Of a stretch of DNA of 22,658 bases, positions 7,354-15,283 are shown piece by piece. Every line of letters begins with the position of its first letter. The first letter of the stretch is position 1. The DNA lies in the NCBI GenBank assembly GCA_050246915.1, contig JBFWVD010000070.1, forward strand, positions 1-22,658, written 5' to 3'. Position numbers and translations under genes: made by a program. This DNA comes from JBFWVD01 sp050246915. GTDB taxonomy: Bacteria > Actinomycetota > Acidimicrobiia > Acidimicrobiales > Ilumatobacteraceae. The notes beneath the pieces are model-generated. The model was not told the origin of the DNA. It was given only the letters and a program-made list of their open reading frames with translations, and searched no databases.

Positions 7354-8790
7354 TCAGGCATTCGAGTCACGATGCTGCGCAGTGTGCTCCGTTGGGTGCC
7401 GTCCGATGGAGCCGCCCAGCAGGAAAGCACACAGAGTAGCGGAAGACGCACTATAGATCGCAAGCTGACTAACAACCTCCACCGAACCGATAAAGGCATA
7501 CAATGTCAACATGCAAAGATACGAGAAGAGGTAACTCCGATGCAAAGCACCTGAGGCAGTCCGACCCATGAGCCGCGTGGCAACCGACCCGAGAAGCGCG
7601 AATACGGACAGAACGCCGGCCGCCGAGAGCGACAAGAATACTTCGCTTCGGAAGGGAATAATTTGGTCGCGTGCAACATCGCTGCCGTAAATCAACCGAT
7701 TGAATCGAGCACTTCCATTGTCACCGCGTGAGGACTCGCCGATGACAGGCATCGGCGATACCACGGACCTTCCAAGACTCCTCAAATCCCACTTGTACGG
7801 ACGAACCGAGTAGTCCTCTTGCAACACAAAGGCTAGGTACTGAGGCGCGCCTGCGTAAACCTGGAGCGTTGAGACGGGATCACTGCGTTCCTGCCCTCGG
7901 ACACCCCCAACGAGCGAGAACGCCCAGAGCCCCGCCAAGACCGCCAGCAAAGACACAGACCAACGAGTTACCATCGGAGCGCGAGACTGGCGGACTGCCA
8001 CGACAAGACAGGCCGCAAGCGGCAAGAAGAGGCTGGCTCGGTTGTACGTCGGACTGGCGAACGCCAGCACCATGACTGCGAGGAGCGATACAGATTTCAG
8101 GATCTTCCTCGCGCCCTTCACAGGCACCTGGGACAGCAGCTCCGTTGCACACAAATGTCCCAGCAGTGGTGACGCCAGAAGTACAAAGACTGCCGGCAGT
8201 GTGGACGGCGCCGCCGCTTCTGACCTTGAGGCCTCGCCCCAAAGGTATCGCCACCAGTCGGCTCCATATAGATCGAACTTCAAGCCGAGTCCAGCCGTAC
8301 CCAGCGCTAGGCAAATTCCAGAACCGAATCGTGACCGGGCGAGAGCCATCCCGTTGGCGGAGCGACCGGCCTTTCGCGCGAGCACGCATCCGATCCCATA
8401 GCCACACCAGGCGACAACGGTCACGAATTGCGCTCGTACAAGCACCGGCTCCGCGGGAATGCTCGGCAGCTGCCCACGCTTCAGTCGCCCGCCTGCAATC
8501 AGTATAGGGAACAACACCAACTGGATAATGGCGAGCGGACGAATAAGAGGCGCACGCGCAATCGGCCACAGCGCCGCTAGGGCCGCCGCTCCGAGACAGA
8601 GGCTCGCCTCCGGCCAGATGTCGGTTCCGATGTCGGAGCTAAGTCCCGCTCCTAGCCCGCTGATGAGCAAGAGTACCGCAAGTCTGGTGGGGCCGCCCGT
8701 GGAAGCCTCCCGATGCGCTGCAGGCGACCCATTCCGCGTTCGATCGGGGCCGCCTATCTCGATCTGGCTGGGAAGGGTATCCTCAGGCAT
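7354..8790 (-). CDS. O-antigen/polysaccharide polymerase-like integral membrane protein (Wzy-like)
   Basis: The 478-residue protein is strongly hydrophobic, with about ten to twelve predicted membrane segments after a polar N-terminal tail of ~33 residues. A large polar loop lies at about 295-370 ('GQERSDPVSTLQVYAGAPQY' to 'NGSARFNRLIYGSD'). This topology, many helices with one long periplasmic loop, is typical of Wzy polymerases, which join lipid-linked repeat units on the outer face of the membrane. 'SPTYNRASLFLPLAA' also resembles this group. Wzy proteins share little sequence, so the call rests on topology and on context: a flippase, four glycosyltransferases and Wzz are nearby and no other polymerase candidate is present. 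The ATG at 8790 starts three bases after the methyltransferase stop, indicating coupled expression. The composition is lower in GC than in the flanking genes. Confidence 0.72.
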   Translation of the reverse strand: MPEDTLPSQIEIGGPDRTRNGSPAAHREASTGGPTRLAVLLLISGLGAGLSSDIGTDIWPEASLCLGAAALAALWPIARAPLIRPLAIIQLVLFPILIAGGRLKRGQLPSIPAEPVLVRAQFVTVVAWCGYGIGCVLARKAGRSANGMALARSRFGSGICLALGTAGLGLKFDLYGADWWRYLWGEASRSEAAAPSTLPAVFVLLASPLLGHLCATELLSQVPVKGARKILKSVSLLAVMVLAFASPTYNRASLFLPLAACLVVAVRQSRAPMVTRWSVSLLAVLAGLWAFSLVGGVRGQERSDPVSTLQVYAGAPQYLAFVLQEDYSVRPYKWDLRSLGRSVVSPMPVIGESSRGDNGSARFNRLIYGSDVARDQIIPFRSEVFLSLSAAGVLSVFALLGSVATRLMGRTASGALHRSYLFSYLCMLTLYAFIGSVEVVSQLAIYSASSATLCAFLLGGSIGRHPTEHTAQHRDSNA

Positions 8791-8793
8791 TTG

Positions 8794-9783
8794 TCACGCT
8801 CGGAAGTCCACCGGCGCTCGAACTTGCTCGAACGGAACAAGACCCCTTCCGCTGACGTTGACATGCAGCGTGAGGTTGTCAGGGACCGCTAAGAAATTGA
8901 TCTCTCTTCCATCGGTGGCCTGAGGGTCGACAAGGGCGGGGGAACGCGACTCCGCTGAGATGATGGAGACATCTTCCTTCAGGGCGAAAATTCGATAATT
9001 GTACCGCCACAGCTTGCGGAGAACCTCGTCCTCCTCTGGAACCACGGGGTTCCAGGCGCGACCACGCTCGAACAACAGAAAGGGCCGAGTCGCGCCGGTG
9101 CGCTCGATCGCGAACTCAAGCCCATCTAACACGGGCCCCTCGTGCCCCTCGACATCGATCTTAAGAAGCGCGCGGCCATTGGAGCTTCGCAACGAGAGAA
9201 CCTGCGCGAGAGAGAAGAATGGGGTCACCGTTGAATAGTGACCGCGCGACTCAAGCCACGCAGGGTCGAGTGAGGCACCCTGTCCGCCACCATGCAATAG
9301 GCCTAGCCCGGACCGATGCGTGACTGCTCCGTGAAGTACCGTCAACCTTGACGTATCACATCCACAATTAATCAGGCCACGGAGCAGCTGGCCAATGGCT
9401 TCGGGATTGGGCTCAACAGCGACCACCTCAGCGCCGCGGCCGAGTGCGATCTGTGTGAAGTACCCGACATTTGCACCAATGTCGACAACGCAAGTTACCT
9501 GGTCAAGTAGGGAGTTGAAGACAACCAACTCCTCGGAGTACTCGCGGTTCTCGAACGCGGTAACCCCCACAATCCGTATCGAAACACCCGCAACCACTCT
9601 AACTTCAGGCTTCGTCCGTCTGACTCTCCATGTGTCCCGGAGCCGCCGAAGCGGCCTTGTCACAGACGGCGGCAGGACGCGGCAGACGCGAGACAACGCG
9701 GTGCTCGGTGGCGAAGGGTCGTGACAATACGCATTTCCATGGGCTGCCTGCGTAAGCGCTCGACTGCTCTGGCCTTCGTCCAT
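8794..9783 (-). CDS. FkbM-family SAM-dependent methyltransferase
   Basis: The protein has 329 residues from the ATG at 9783; the GTG directly before it (9786) is an alternative. GAGG lies seven bases upstream of the ATG. The SAM-binding motif is 'VDIGANVGYFT' (100-110), followed by the acidic strand end 'VAVEPNP' (122-128). 'LLKIDVEGHE' (206-215) is the signature of the FkbM group, which O-methylates sugars and other hydroxyls. The first ~60 residues are Arg/Ser/Pro-rich with no recognised domain. It is upstream of the polymerase gene with a three-base gap, so it probably methylates a hydroxyl on the repeat unit or the non-reducing end of this polymer. The acceptor cannot be told from sequence. 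The next gene upstream is divergent, 93 bases away. Confidence 0.9.
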   Translation of the reverse strand: MDEGQSSRALTQAAHGNAYCHDPSPPSTALSRVCRVLPPSVTRPLRRLRDTWRVRRTKPEVRVVAGVSIRIVGVTAFENREYSEELVVFNSLLDQVTCVVDIGANVGYFTQIALGRGAEVVAVEPNPEAIGQLLRGLINCGCDTSRLTVLHGAVTHRSGLGLLHGGGQGASLDPAWLESRGHYSTVTPFFSLAQVLSLRSSNGRALLKIDVEGHEGPVLDGLEFAIERTGATRPFLLFERGRAWNPVVPEEDEVLRKLWRYNYRIFALKEDVSIISAESRSPALVDPQATDGREINFLAVPDNLTLHVNVSGRGLVPFEQVRAPVDFRA

Positions 9784-9801
9784 CACTGTACCTCATCAGG
9801 C

Positions 9802-9807
9802 AGTCTA
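9802..9807 (-). promoter_or_regulatory. Possible -10 element (TAGACT on minus strand) for the methyltransferase-polymerase operon
   Basis: TAGACT fits TANNNT and stands 18 bases before the ATG at 9783, with the GAGG ribosome-binding site in between. It shares the 93-base divergent gap with the plus-strand TAGGAT at 9859-9864. No clear -35 is seen. Confidence 0.3.
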
Positions 9808-9858
9808 CACGCCGACGGGCCCACCCTGGTATGGCGAATGGGTGACTCGCTCCCACTG

Positions 9859-9864
9859 TAGGAT
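9859..9864 (+). promoter_or_regulatory. Possible -10 element (TAGGAT) with very short leader for the GT2 gene
   Basis: TAGGAT fits TANNNT and ends 12 bases before the ATG at 9877. No Shine-Dalgarno sequence lies between, so transcription starting about seven bases downstream would give a nearly leaderless message, a common arrangement in actinobacteria. The -35 region is not recognisable. Confidence 0.35.
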
Positions 9865-9876
9865 ACGGCCAAGATT

Positions 9877-10683
9877 ATGTCTGTCCGTGTCGTGGCCGAG
9901 TCGCCGTTAGTCAGCGTCCTAGTTCCAGTGCATAATGGGGCGCGCTACCTTGCCGAAGCTTTAGCTAGCGTAGCGGCGCAGACTTACCCCACTTGGGAAT
10001 GCGTGGTAGTGCTCGACTCGTGCACCGACGAGAGTGAGCTGATTGCCCGTTCCGAAATACCTCCCGAAAGGCTGCGTATCGTTAAGATCACGCACAGGCG
10101 GGTTGGTTCAGCCCTTATGGCGGGGCTCCGGTGCGCTGAGGGAACGTACGTGGCACGTCTGGACGCAGACGACAAAATGTTGCCAGATCGCCTTGTGCGA
10201 CAGGTCGCCGAAATGGAGGCGCGGCCTAGTCTGGCGGTTCTCGGCTCGGCGGCGACCGTGATTGATGGCCACGGAAACCCCGTGGGTACCCGCGCTCCGC
10301 TATCGGGTGTGGATGAGCTGAAGGCAGCGTTATTGCGAAAGAACCAGTTCATCCACCCATCCGTGTTGATGCGCAGGTCTTCGGTCATTGAGCAGGGTGG
10401 GTATCGAACAGACCTTCCGAAGGTCGAGGACTACGATCTTTGGCTGAGGGTTGCAGTCGAGAACGACTTAGATAATCTGGCCGAGTCACTTACCGCCTAT
10501 CGCGTTCATCCTGAACAGGAGACCCATCGTGGTGTGATCTCATGGCACGCAGCGCGCACCGTGGGCCGATCTCGAAGTCAGCTCGCCCGATCTCTCGGTC
10601 ACAGCGTACTCGTCACCGAGGTTCTGAACATCCTGTGGTGGGCTCGAAACTCTCGCCTAGGGTGGTGGATCCGGCGAAACTAG
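9877..10683 (+). CDS. Glycosyltransferase family 2 (GT-A fold)
   Basis: The protein has 268 residues and an inverting GT-A domain. 'VSVLVPVHNGARYLAEAL' (12-29) is the nucleotide-binding start. The metal-binding DXD is Asp96-Ala-Asp98 in 'ARLDADD', and 'VEDYDLWLR' (about 186) contains the expected catalytic-base acidic pair. There is no C-terminal membrane anchor, so it is cytosolic and acts on the lipid-linked intermediate. The donor and linkage cannot be assigned. It is a lone plus-strand gene between two minus operons. Its TAG stop shares the palindrome CTAG with the stop of the facing flippase gene, a four-base overlap. The gene contains TTA, AGG and ATA-type codons that the flanking high-GC genes largely avoid, which fits acquired core DNA. 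Confidence 0.92.
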   Translation: MSVRVVAESPLVSVLVPVHNGARYLAEALASVAAQTYPTWECVVVLDSCTDESELIARSEIPPERLRIVKITHRRVGSALMAGLRCAEGTYVARLDADDKMLPDRLVRQVAEMEARPSLAVLGSAATVIDGHGNPVGTRAPLSGVDELKAALLRKNQFIHPSVLMRRSSVIEQGGYRTDLPKVEDYDLWLRVAVENDLDNLAESLTAYRVHPEQETHRGVISWHAARTVGRSRSQLARSLGHSVLVTEVLNILWWARNSRLGWWIRRN

Positions 10684-11996
10684 ACGTTTGGCTTCGCTCG
10701 TGCGACGGAGGGACGTCTGGCCGCTAGAGCCCACCCGCCTCCTGCGATCATGCAGCTAACGACGTATGCCGACCCAAAGATGGCCGCGCTCGTCCTGGCC
10801 GTCAACGAGTCGCCCGCAGCGATGGACGCAGCTATCAGGACGCTCGCCAGCGCAACATCGCTAGCGAGCCACAGTTTGAGCTGAGACGTCGCCACGAGCC
10901 ATTGACTCAAGATGGTGTTGAGCGAGACCGCGATGGCTCCGATTGCTAGGACTCTTAGAACCACTGCGTGAGGTGCATATTCGTTTCCGGCAATTGACAT
11001 GATTTTTGGCGCAAGGCCGACGATTCCTATGGCTGGAATGACGCTCGTAGAGATCACAAGCAGTCCTGACTTTATGAGAACTCGCCGCATCGCTGTCCGA
11101 TCCGCCGAGAGGGTCGCTCTTGTCATTGCGGGAAGCACCATCGGCGCAACTGCGGCAGGTACGAAGAGAGCAACTTGTGCCCACCGCTGCGCAACGGTGA
11201 AGACTGCGAACTCTGACAGTGTGCTGCGGGCCCCGATCGCCGCCTGTGAACCCCAGAGAGCGAAACTGACGAGAATCGAGTCCAAGTAGGCGATGCCGGC
11301 GAAGCGCCGCAACTTTAGTGCTTCACCGGCCGCGCGGGGCGAGCCGTAAAGGTCGCCTCGACGTCGCAGACGGCGGAGCGCAATCGATGTTCCGACGTCT
11401 GTCAGGCATGTTCCAACGAGAATCGGCACGCTGCCGGCCTGCCCCGAGGCTGCGACGGCCACGACGACAACGAGCCATACAAGATTCCGTCCAGCGAGTA
11501 CCACTCCGGCGGCGTGAGCCATATGTACGCCGTTAAGGAAGGCGACGTCTATCGAAGTCCGAACCGCAATCGCCGCAAGGCAGAGACCCCCGAGGCCTGC
11601 CGTGAGTAGCTTGGCGGACGGCGTGTCCACGAACAGGAGGCTGGAGGCAACCACCAACAGCGCTAACAGGATAAACAGGAAGATGACTCTTCTTGTCCAG
11701 GAGTCAACGACCGTCTGAAGCGGACCGAGCGGCTGCCCTTGATGAGTGAGCTCGGCGGCCCGCCGCGTGGCAGCAATTGGGTACCCGCGTGACGCGAGCA
11801 GTGAGATCGGGGCGGCTGTCGAAAGTGCTAGTGCGACGATTGCGAAGTCTCGTGATGGGAGCGACCGTGCCAGAACGCTCAGCGCAGCGAGCGAGGCTAG
11901 CCGGCCGACTGCGGAGGCGAGAACAAGTTGGCTCGGACGCGCGAGTTGGGCGCGGATACTCGCTCGCGTGTTGGCGCACCGGTCCCCATCGCTCAC
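10680..11996 (-). CDS. Polysaccharide repeat-unit flippase (Wzx-like, MOP superfamily)
   Basis: The 438-residue protein has about twelve membrane segments, starting with 'QLVLASAVGRLASLAALSVL', followed by 'ALSTAAPISLLASRGYPIA', which fits the first helices of Wzx/MATE-type transporters. It would move the undecaprenyl-linked repeat unit across the membrane for polymerisation. The start is a GTG at 11996; an in-frame stop lies just upstream, so no longer start exists. The gene is 18 bases after the preceding GT4 and is likely in one operon with both GT4 genes. It overlaps the convergent GT2 gene by four bases. An oligosaccharide-unrelated MATE exporter is possible by fold, but the context argues against it. 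Confidence 0.83.
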   Translation of the reverse strand: MSDGDRCANTRASIRAQLARPSQLVLASAVGRLASLAALSVLARSLPSRDFAIVALALSTAAPISLLASRGYPIAATRRAAELTHQGQPLGPLQTVVDSWTRRVIFLFILLALLVVASSLLFVDTPSAKLLTAGLGGLCLAAIAVRTSIDVAFLNGVHMAHAAGVVLAGRNLVWLVVVVAVAASGQAGSVPILVGTCLTDVGTSIALRRLRRRGDLYGSPRAAGEALKLRRFAGIAYLDSILVSFALWGSQAAIGARSTLSEFAVFTVAQRWAQVALFVPAAVAPMVLPAMTRATLSADRTAMRRVLIKSGLLVISTSVIPAIGIVGLAPKIMSIAGNEYAPHAVVLRVLAIGAIAVSLNTILSQWLVATSQLKLWLASDVALASVLIAASIAAGDSLTARTSAAIFGSAYVVSCMIAGGGWALAARRPSVARAKPNV

Positions 11997-12014
11997 GTCG
12001 CAGGCACCATGGTT

Positions 12015-13157
12015 TCACGCATGACCACGGTGACGCAAATCTCGTTCGTGCGACCCACCTATTGCAGACTCGTATATGATAATCGACTTCTCCGCTACAG
12101 TCCGTCCCCAGAAACGCCGACTCGAAGCCCTCGGGTCGATGCGTCCTTCAGACTGCGTTCTGAGGACATACATCTCAATCATGGCCTGCGCGATCGCGTC
12201 TGCGTGCGGCTCGGCATTAATTCCGGCAGCAGTATCAACGACCTCGGTCAGACCGCCGACACCAGACGAAACGATAGGGGTGCCGCAGGCCATGGCCTCC
12301 GCAGCCACCATTCCGAATCGCTCATCTCTCTTTGTCGGCACTACGAGACAATCAAGCGATCGGAGATATGACGGCACTTCGGTGTCTGAGATTGCTCCGA
12401 GCACGCGCGCGCCCACGCGCCGCAAGTCCTCAACGTAGTCATTAGACTCAATGTTTCCGAAGCGGTCGGCGGGACCGGCGATTGAGAGCTTAACCTCCTT
12501 GCCGAGGGTAGCACTGACAATCCGGAAAGCGTTCGCCAGGATATCAGCACCCTTCTGCTCGCAGACCCTGCCGAGATATCCGTAGTGAAAGGGTTCATCG
12601 AGACTGCTCGCGGCTCCATCCTTAGGCCGAAAGCGAGTCTCATCCACAGGGTTAAAGAGAACCTCACTAGGAAGAGCGGGCCATTTGGATCTGACGAGCT
12701 CGGCGGCAGAGCTGGAAACCGGGAGTAGCCGGCTGAAGCCGCCGATCTGTGCGGCCCAAAACGTTCTCAGTAGGCTCTGGTCAAACCTGTAGGTCGCGAA
12801 ATCTAGTGAGAGTAGGAGTGGCCTCGCCGACATTCGCGCCCAGATTCCTCCCGCCACCGCGTTGTGGACGTGCACCACGTCGCACGAACGTCTGCGGGCG
12901 AGCCAGGCAGCCCTCCCGGTGAGATGGATCTGTCCCAGGTAATTCCCTAGGGGGCAGCGAACACGTACCAACTCAACGTCGCTACTAAATTCCACCCGTG
13001 GGATCTTTGAGAATTCTCCGCGTTCTGGCGTCACCACGATGACCTCGTGCCCAAGGCGCGCCTGGGACTGAGAAAGCACCCGCATCCGGCGCTCAACCGC
13101 TCCTCCAATCGCCGAATCAACCGGCAGATTGGGAAGACCGACGTGAAGTATCCTCAT
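12015..13157 (-). CDS. Glycosyltransferase family 4 (GT-B, retaining)
   Basis: The 380-residue protein has two Rossmann-like domains. The N-terminal acceptor domain starts 'MRILHVGLPN' with the glycine loop 'AIGGAVERR' (16-24). The C-terminal donor domain contains 'YGYLGRVCEQKGADIL' (192-207) and the EX7E motif as Glu279 and Glu287 in 'ERFGMVAAEAMACGTPIV'. This is typical of GT4 enzymes that extend lipid-linked oligosaccharides. Donor and linkage are unknown. The ATG overlaps the stop of the preceding GT4 gene as ATGA (13154-13157), so the two are translationally coupled. The flippase follows 18 bases downstream. Confidence 0.92.
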   Translation of the reverse strand: MRILHVGLPNLPVDSAIGGAVERRMRVLSQSQARLGHEVIVVTPERGEFSKIPRVEFSSDVELVRVRCPLGNYLGQIHLTGRAAWLARRRSCDVVHVHNAVAGGIWARMSARPLLLSLDFATYRFDQSLLRTFWAAQIGGFSRLLPVSSSAAELVRSKWPALPSEVLFNPVDETRFRPKDGAASSLDEPFHYGYLGRVCEQKGADILANAFRIVSATLGKEVKLSIAGPADRFGNIESNDYVEDLRRVGARVLGAISDTEVPSYLRSLDCLVVPTKRDERFGMVAAEAMACGTPIVSSGVGGLTEVVDTAAGINAEPHADAIAQAMIEMYVLRTQSEGRIDPRASSRRFWGRTVAEKSIIIYESAIGGSHERDLRHRGHA

Positions 13158-14242
13158 CGAGGAAGCCGGACCTGGCCTGCCGCGCGACGCGCATGCCGCA
13201 TCAGCCTCAAGATGGCTCGGACGGCAGTGTCTGTTGCTGCCAGACCAGACCTGACCACGGGTCCATGGAGACTTCGAGCGCTCGTGGTCTGCAAGAGCTC
13301 GTCATACAACCTGGCATGCGCCTCCACCATCGAGTCCACTGCAAATCGTGTTCGCGCCACTTGAACATAATTGGTGGCCTCTCTTCGGAAGGTCTCGTAA
13401 TTGTCCCTGAGCTTGGCAAGAGCCAGCTCTAAGCCGTCCGTCGACCCAGGCTCTATCAAGAGCCCGCGGCCGTCCAACTGCCACCGGATACCCTGCAAAT
13501 CGGTAGCCACGATAGGAAGACCGCAGAATAGTCCCTCCGTTACGACGGTCGGGAGCGCTTCGTGAAAGCTCGGCAGAACAAGGACATCCGCCCGTCTCAT
13601 TTCCTCCGCAACGACTGCGGGCGGTTGACGCCAGAGATGCGTTATTCGGCCTCCGAGGTTGAGACTCGACTCCAGCCTATTCAATTCATCGGTTTCGCGT
13701 CCGACCTCAACATGAGAGATCACCGTGAGGAGATCATTAGTCCGACTCAGGGCATTCAGTAGTGTTACATACCCCTTTGCTCTCGTGCGTTGGCCCACGA
13801 AGAGAATCCGCAGGTGCTCGCCCCTCACCTTGTGGACCTCGGGAAAGAAGATCTCGGGATCGACAGCGTTCGGTATGAATACACTGCGAACGTTCCGTTC
13901 TTCCAACAGAGATTGTTCCTCCGGCGTGAGCGCAACGAATGCGTCCGACACCCTCGTCGCGATCGTCATGCGTCTTGCGATAGGTGGGTGATTGACTGAT
14001 CCGTGCAGCGTAAACACGATGGGCGTCCGACTCACCATCTTTGCCCGCAACAAGGCCGAGCCGAAGTGATGGATATGTATGATTTCTACATCATCTGGTA
14101 GCCGGTCGTCATGCCCGAGACGGACTACTTGATGGCCCCTCTTGGCGAGGCCGTCGGCCAGCGTGATCTCCGGCGCCGAGGTGATCGCCGCTTGGTAGGC
14201 GCTGTCCTTTCCGAAGATCCCCCCGACTAGTGCGACTCTCAT
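13154..14242 (-). CDS. Glycosyltransferase family 4 (GT-B, retaining)
   Basis: I start the gene at the ATG at 14242, which follows a strong GGAGG six bases upstream and gives the canonical 'MRVALVGGIFG' opening; an in-frame start at 14257 is less likely. The protein has 362 residues. 'DVEIIHIHHFG' (51-61) ends the N-terminal domain's first part. 'ILFVGQRTRAKGYVTLL' (146-162) begins the donor-binding domain, and the EX7E motif is Glu228 and Glu236 in 'HEALPTVVTEGLFCGLPIV'. It is the first gene of the three-gene operon GT4-GT4-flippase and shares a 99-base divergent gap with the epimerase. Substrates cannot be deduced. Confidence 0.92.
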   Translation of the reverse strand: MRVALVGGIFGKDSAYQAAITSAPEITLADGLAKRGHQVVRLGHDDRLPDDVEIIHIHHFGSALLRAKMVSRTPIVFTLHGSVNHPPIARRMTIATRVSDAFVALTPEEQSLLEERNVRSVFIPNAVDPEIFFPEVHKVRGEHLRILFVGQRTRAKGYVTLLNALSRTNDLLTVISHVEVGRETDELNRLESSLNLGGRITHLWRQPPAVVAEEMRRADVLVLPSFHEALPTVVTEGLFCGLPIVATDLQGIRWQLDGRGLLIEPGSTDGLELALAKLRDNYETFRREATNYVQVARTRFAVDSMVEAHARLYDELLQTTSARSLHGPVVRSGLAATDTAVRAILRLMRHARRAAGQVRLPR

Positions 14243-14329
14243 ATAGCCTCCGGCCACAAGACATCACAACTGCTGATGGCCACAACTATTTTTCAGGTGC
14301 AATGTAACAGCGACCAGGCTACACGCAGA

Positions 14330-14335
14330 TATGCT
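14330..14335 (+). promoter_or_regulatory. -10 element (TATGCT) positioned for a leaderless epimerase transcript
   Basis: TATGCT fits TANNNT and ends six bases before the ATG at 14342. A start site at the usual seven bases downstream would coincide with the A of the ATG. No Shine-Dalgarno sequence precedes this ATG, which also favours leaderless translation. No -35 match is visible. Confidence 0.45.
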
Positions 14336-14341
14336 TTTCCA

Positions 14342-15283
14342 ATGCGAGTCTTAGTTACGGGCTGTGCCGGCTTCATAGGCCACCATGTTACCGCTGCGCT
14401 TCTCGAGAGTGGACACCCTGTGGTTGGCATCGACGACTTCTCGACTGGTGACCCGTCGAATCTTCACACCGGTTGCGAATTTGTCGAGGGGTCGATACTT
14501 GACTCCGACCTGTTGTCTCGGGCCATCGCCCAGTGCGAGGCGGTCGTTCACTTGGCTGCGATTCCCTCAGTGCCCCGATCTCTGCTTCTCCCCCGCGCTA
14601 GCTACGATGTTAACGTCACTGGAACCTTGAGCGTGCTTGAGGCTGCCCGCGCGGCAAGCGTCCGCAATTTGATCTTTGCGTCCTCGTCCTCGGTATACGG
14701 CGCCAACGAGTCTCTCCCGAAGCACGAGGGTCTCGCTCCCCTACCTATGAGCCCCTACGCTGCTGGCAAGCTCGCAGCTGAGAACCATGCGCTCACCTGG
14801 CAGCGGTGCTTCGGACTGGGTGTCCTAGCCTTCAGATTCTTCAACGTGTTCGGCCCTCGGCAACGCCCCGATCACGCTTATGCCGCAGTGGTCCCTTCCT
14901 TCTTAAACGCAGCGGCGCGAGACTCTGCTCTTAGAATTTTCGGCACCGGCGCCCAGACGCGCGATTTCACTTATGTCGGCTCCGTAGCTCGTGTCATCTT
15001 ACGGGCAATTGAGTCGCGTACGACGTGCCCAGGGCCGGTGAACCTGGCGTTTGGAAGCCGTACGTCGCTCAACGATTTGGCCTCAGAAATTGGGCGAGTG
15101 GTGGCCCGCCCTTTGCGGATTGAGTACGAGGACGCGCGCCCTGGAGATGTTTTACATAGCCAAGCGGACAGCAGATTGTTGGACTCGCTCTTCCCGGATG
15201 TTGCCCCCGTTAGCCTTCGCGACGGTCTGGTCACCACAATGAACTGGATGACTTCCTATCTGGCCGGAAGCCAGAGCCGGTAG
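14342..15283 (+). CDS. NAD-dependent NDP-sugar epimerase (extended SDR, GalE/WbpP-like)
   Basis: The ATG at 14342 gives the standard opening 'MRVLVTGCAGFIG'; the in-frame ATG at 14276 would add 22 residues with no family counterpart. The 313-residue protein has GxxGxxG at 7-13, the acidic 'GIDDFSTG' after strand 2, 'FASSSSVYG' (112-120) with the catalytic Ser, and Tyr139-xxx-Lys143 in 'SPYAAGKLAAE'. 'RFFNVFGPRQRP' and 'RDFTYVGSV' are typical of UDP-hexose(NAc) 4-epimerases. It probably supplies a Gal, GalNAc or related donor to the nearby glycosyltransferases; substrate choice cannot be read reliably, and an NDP-sugar dehydratase or reductase of the same fold is a less likely alternative. The 3' end overlaps the facing GT4 gene by 28 bases. 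Confidence 0.88.
   Translation: MRVLVTGCAGFIGHHVTAALLESGHPVVGIDDFSTGDPSNLHTGCEFVEGSILDSDLLSRAIAQCEAVVHLAAIPSVPRSLLLPRASYDVNVTGTLSVLEAARAASVRNLIFASSSSVYGANESLPKHEGLAPLPMSPYAAGKLAAENHALTWQRCFGLGVLAFRFFNVFGPRQRPDHAYAAVVPSFLNAAARDSALRIFGTGAQTRDFTYVGSVARVILRAIESRTTCPGPVNLAFGSRTSLNDLASEIGRVVARPLRIEYEDARPGDVLHSQADSRLLDSLFPDVAPVSLRDGLVTTMNWMTSYLAGSQSR

Noticed and set aside
6687..7499. 270-codon minus-strand open frame crossing the scar and the polymerase end
   Set aside because: Overlaps the true polymerase frame and the pseudogene in another frame. A stretch around 7219-7353 reads somewhat protein-like ('ADVVHEGWMPARRAAQFHPE'), but it has no start, ribosome-binding site or recognised motif.
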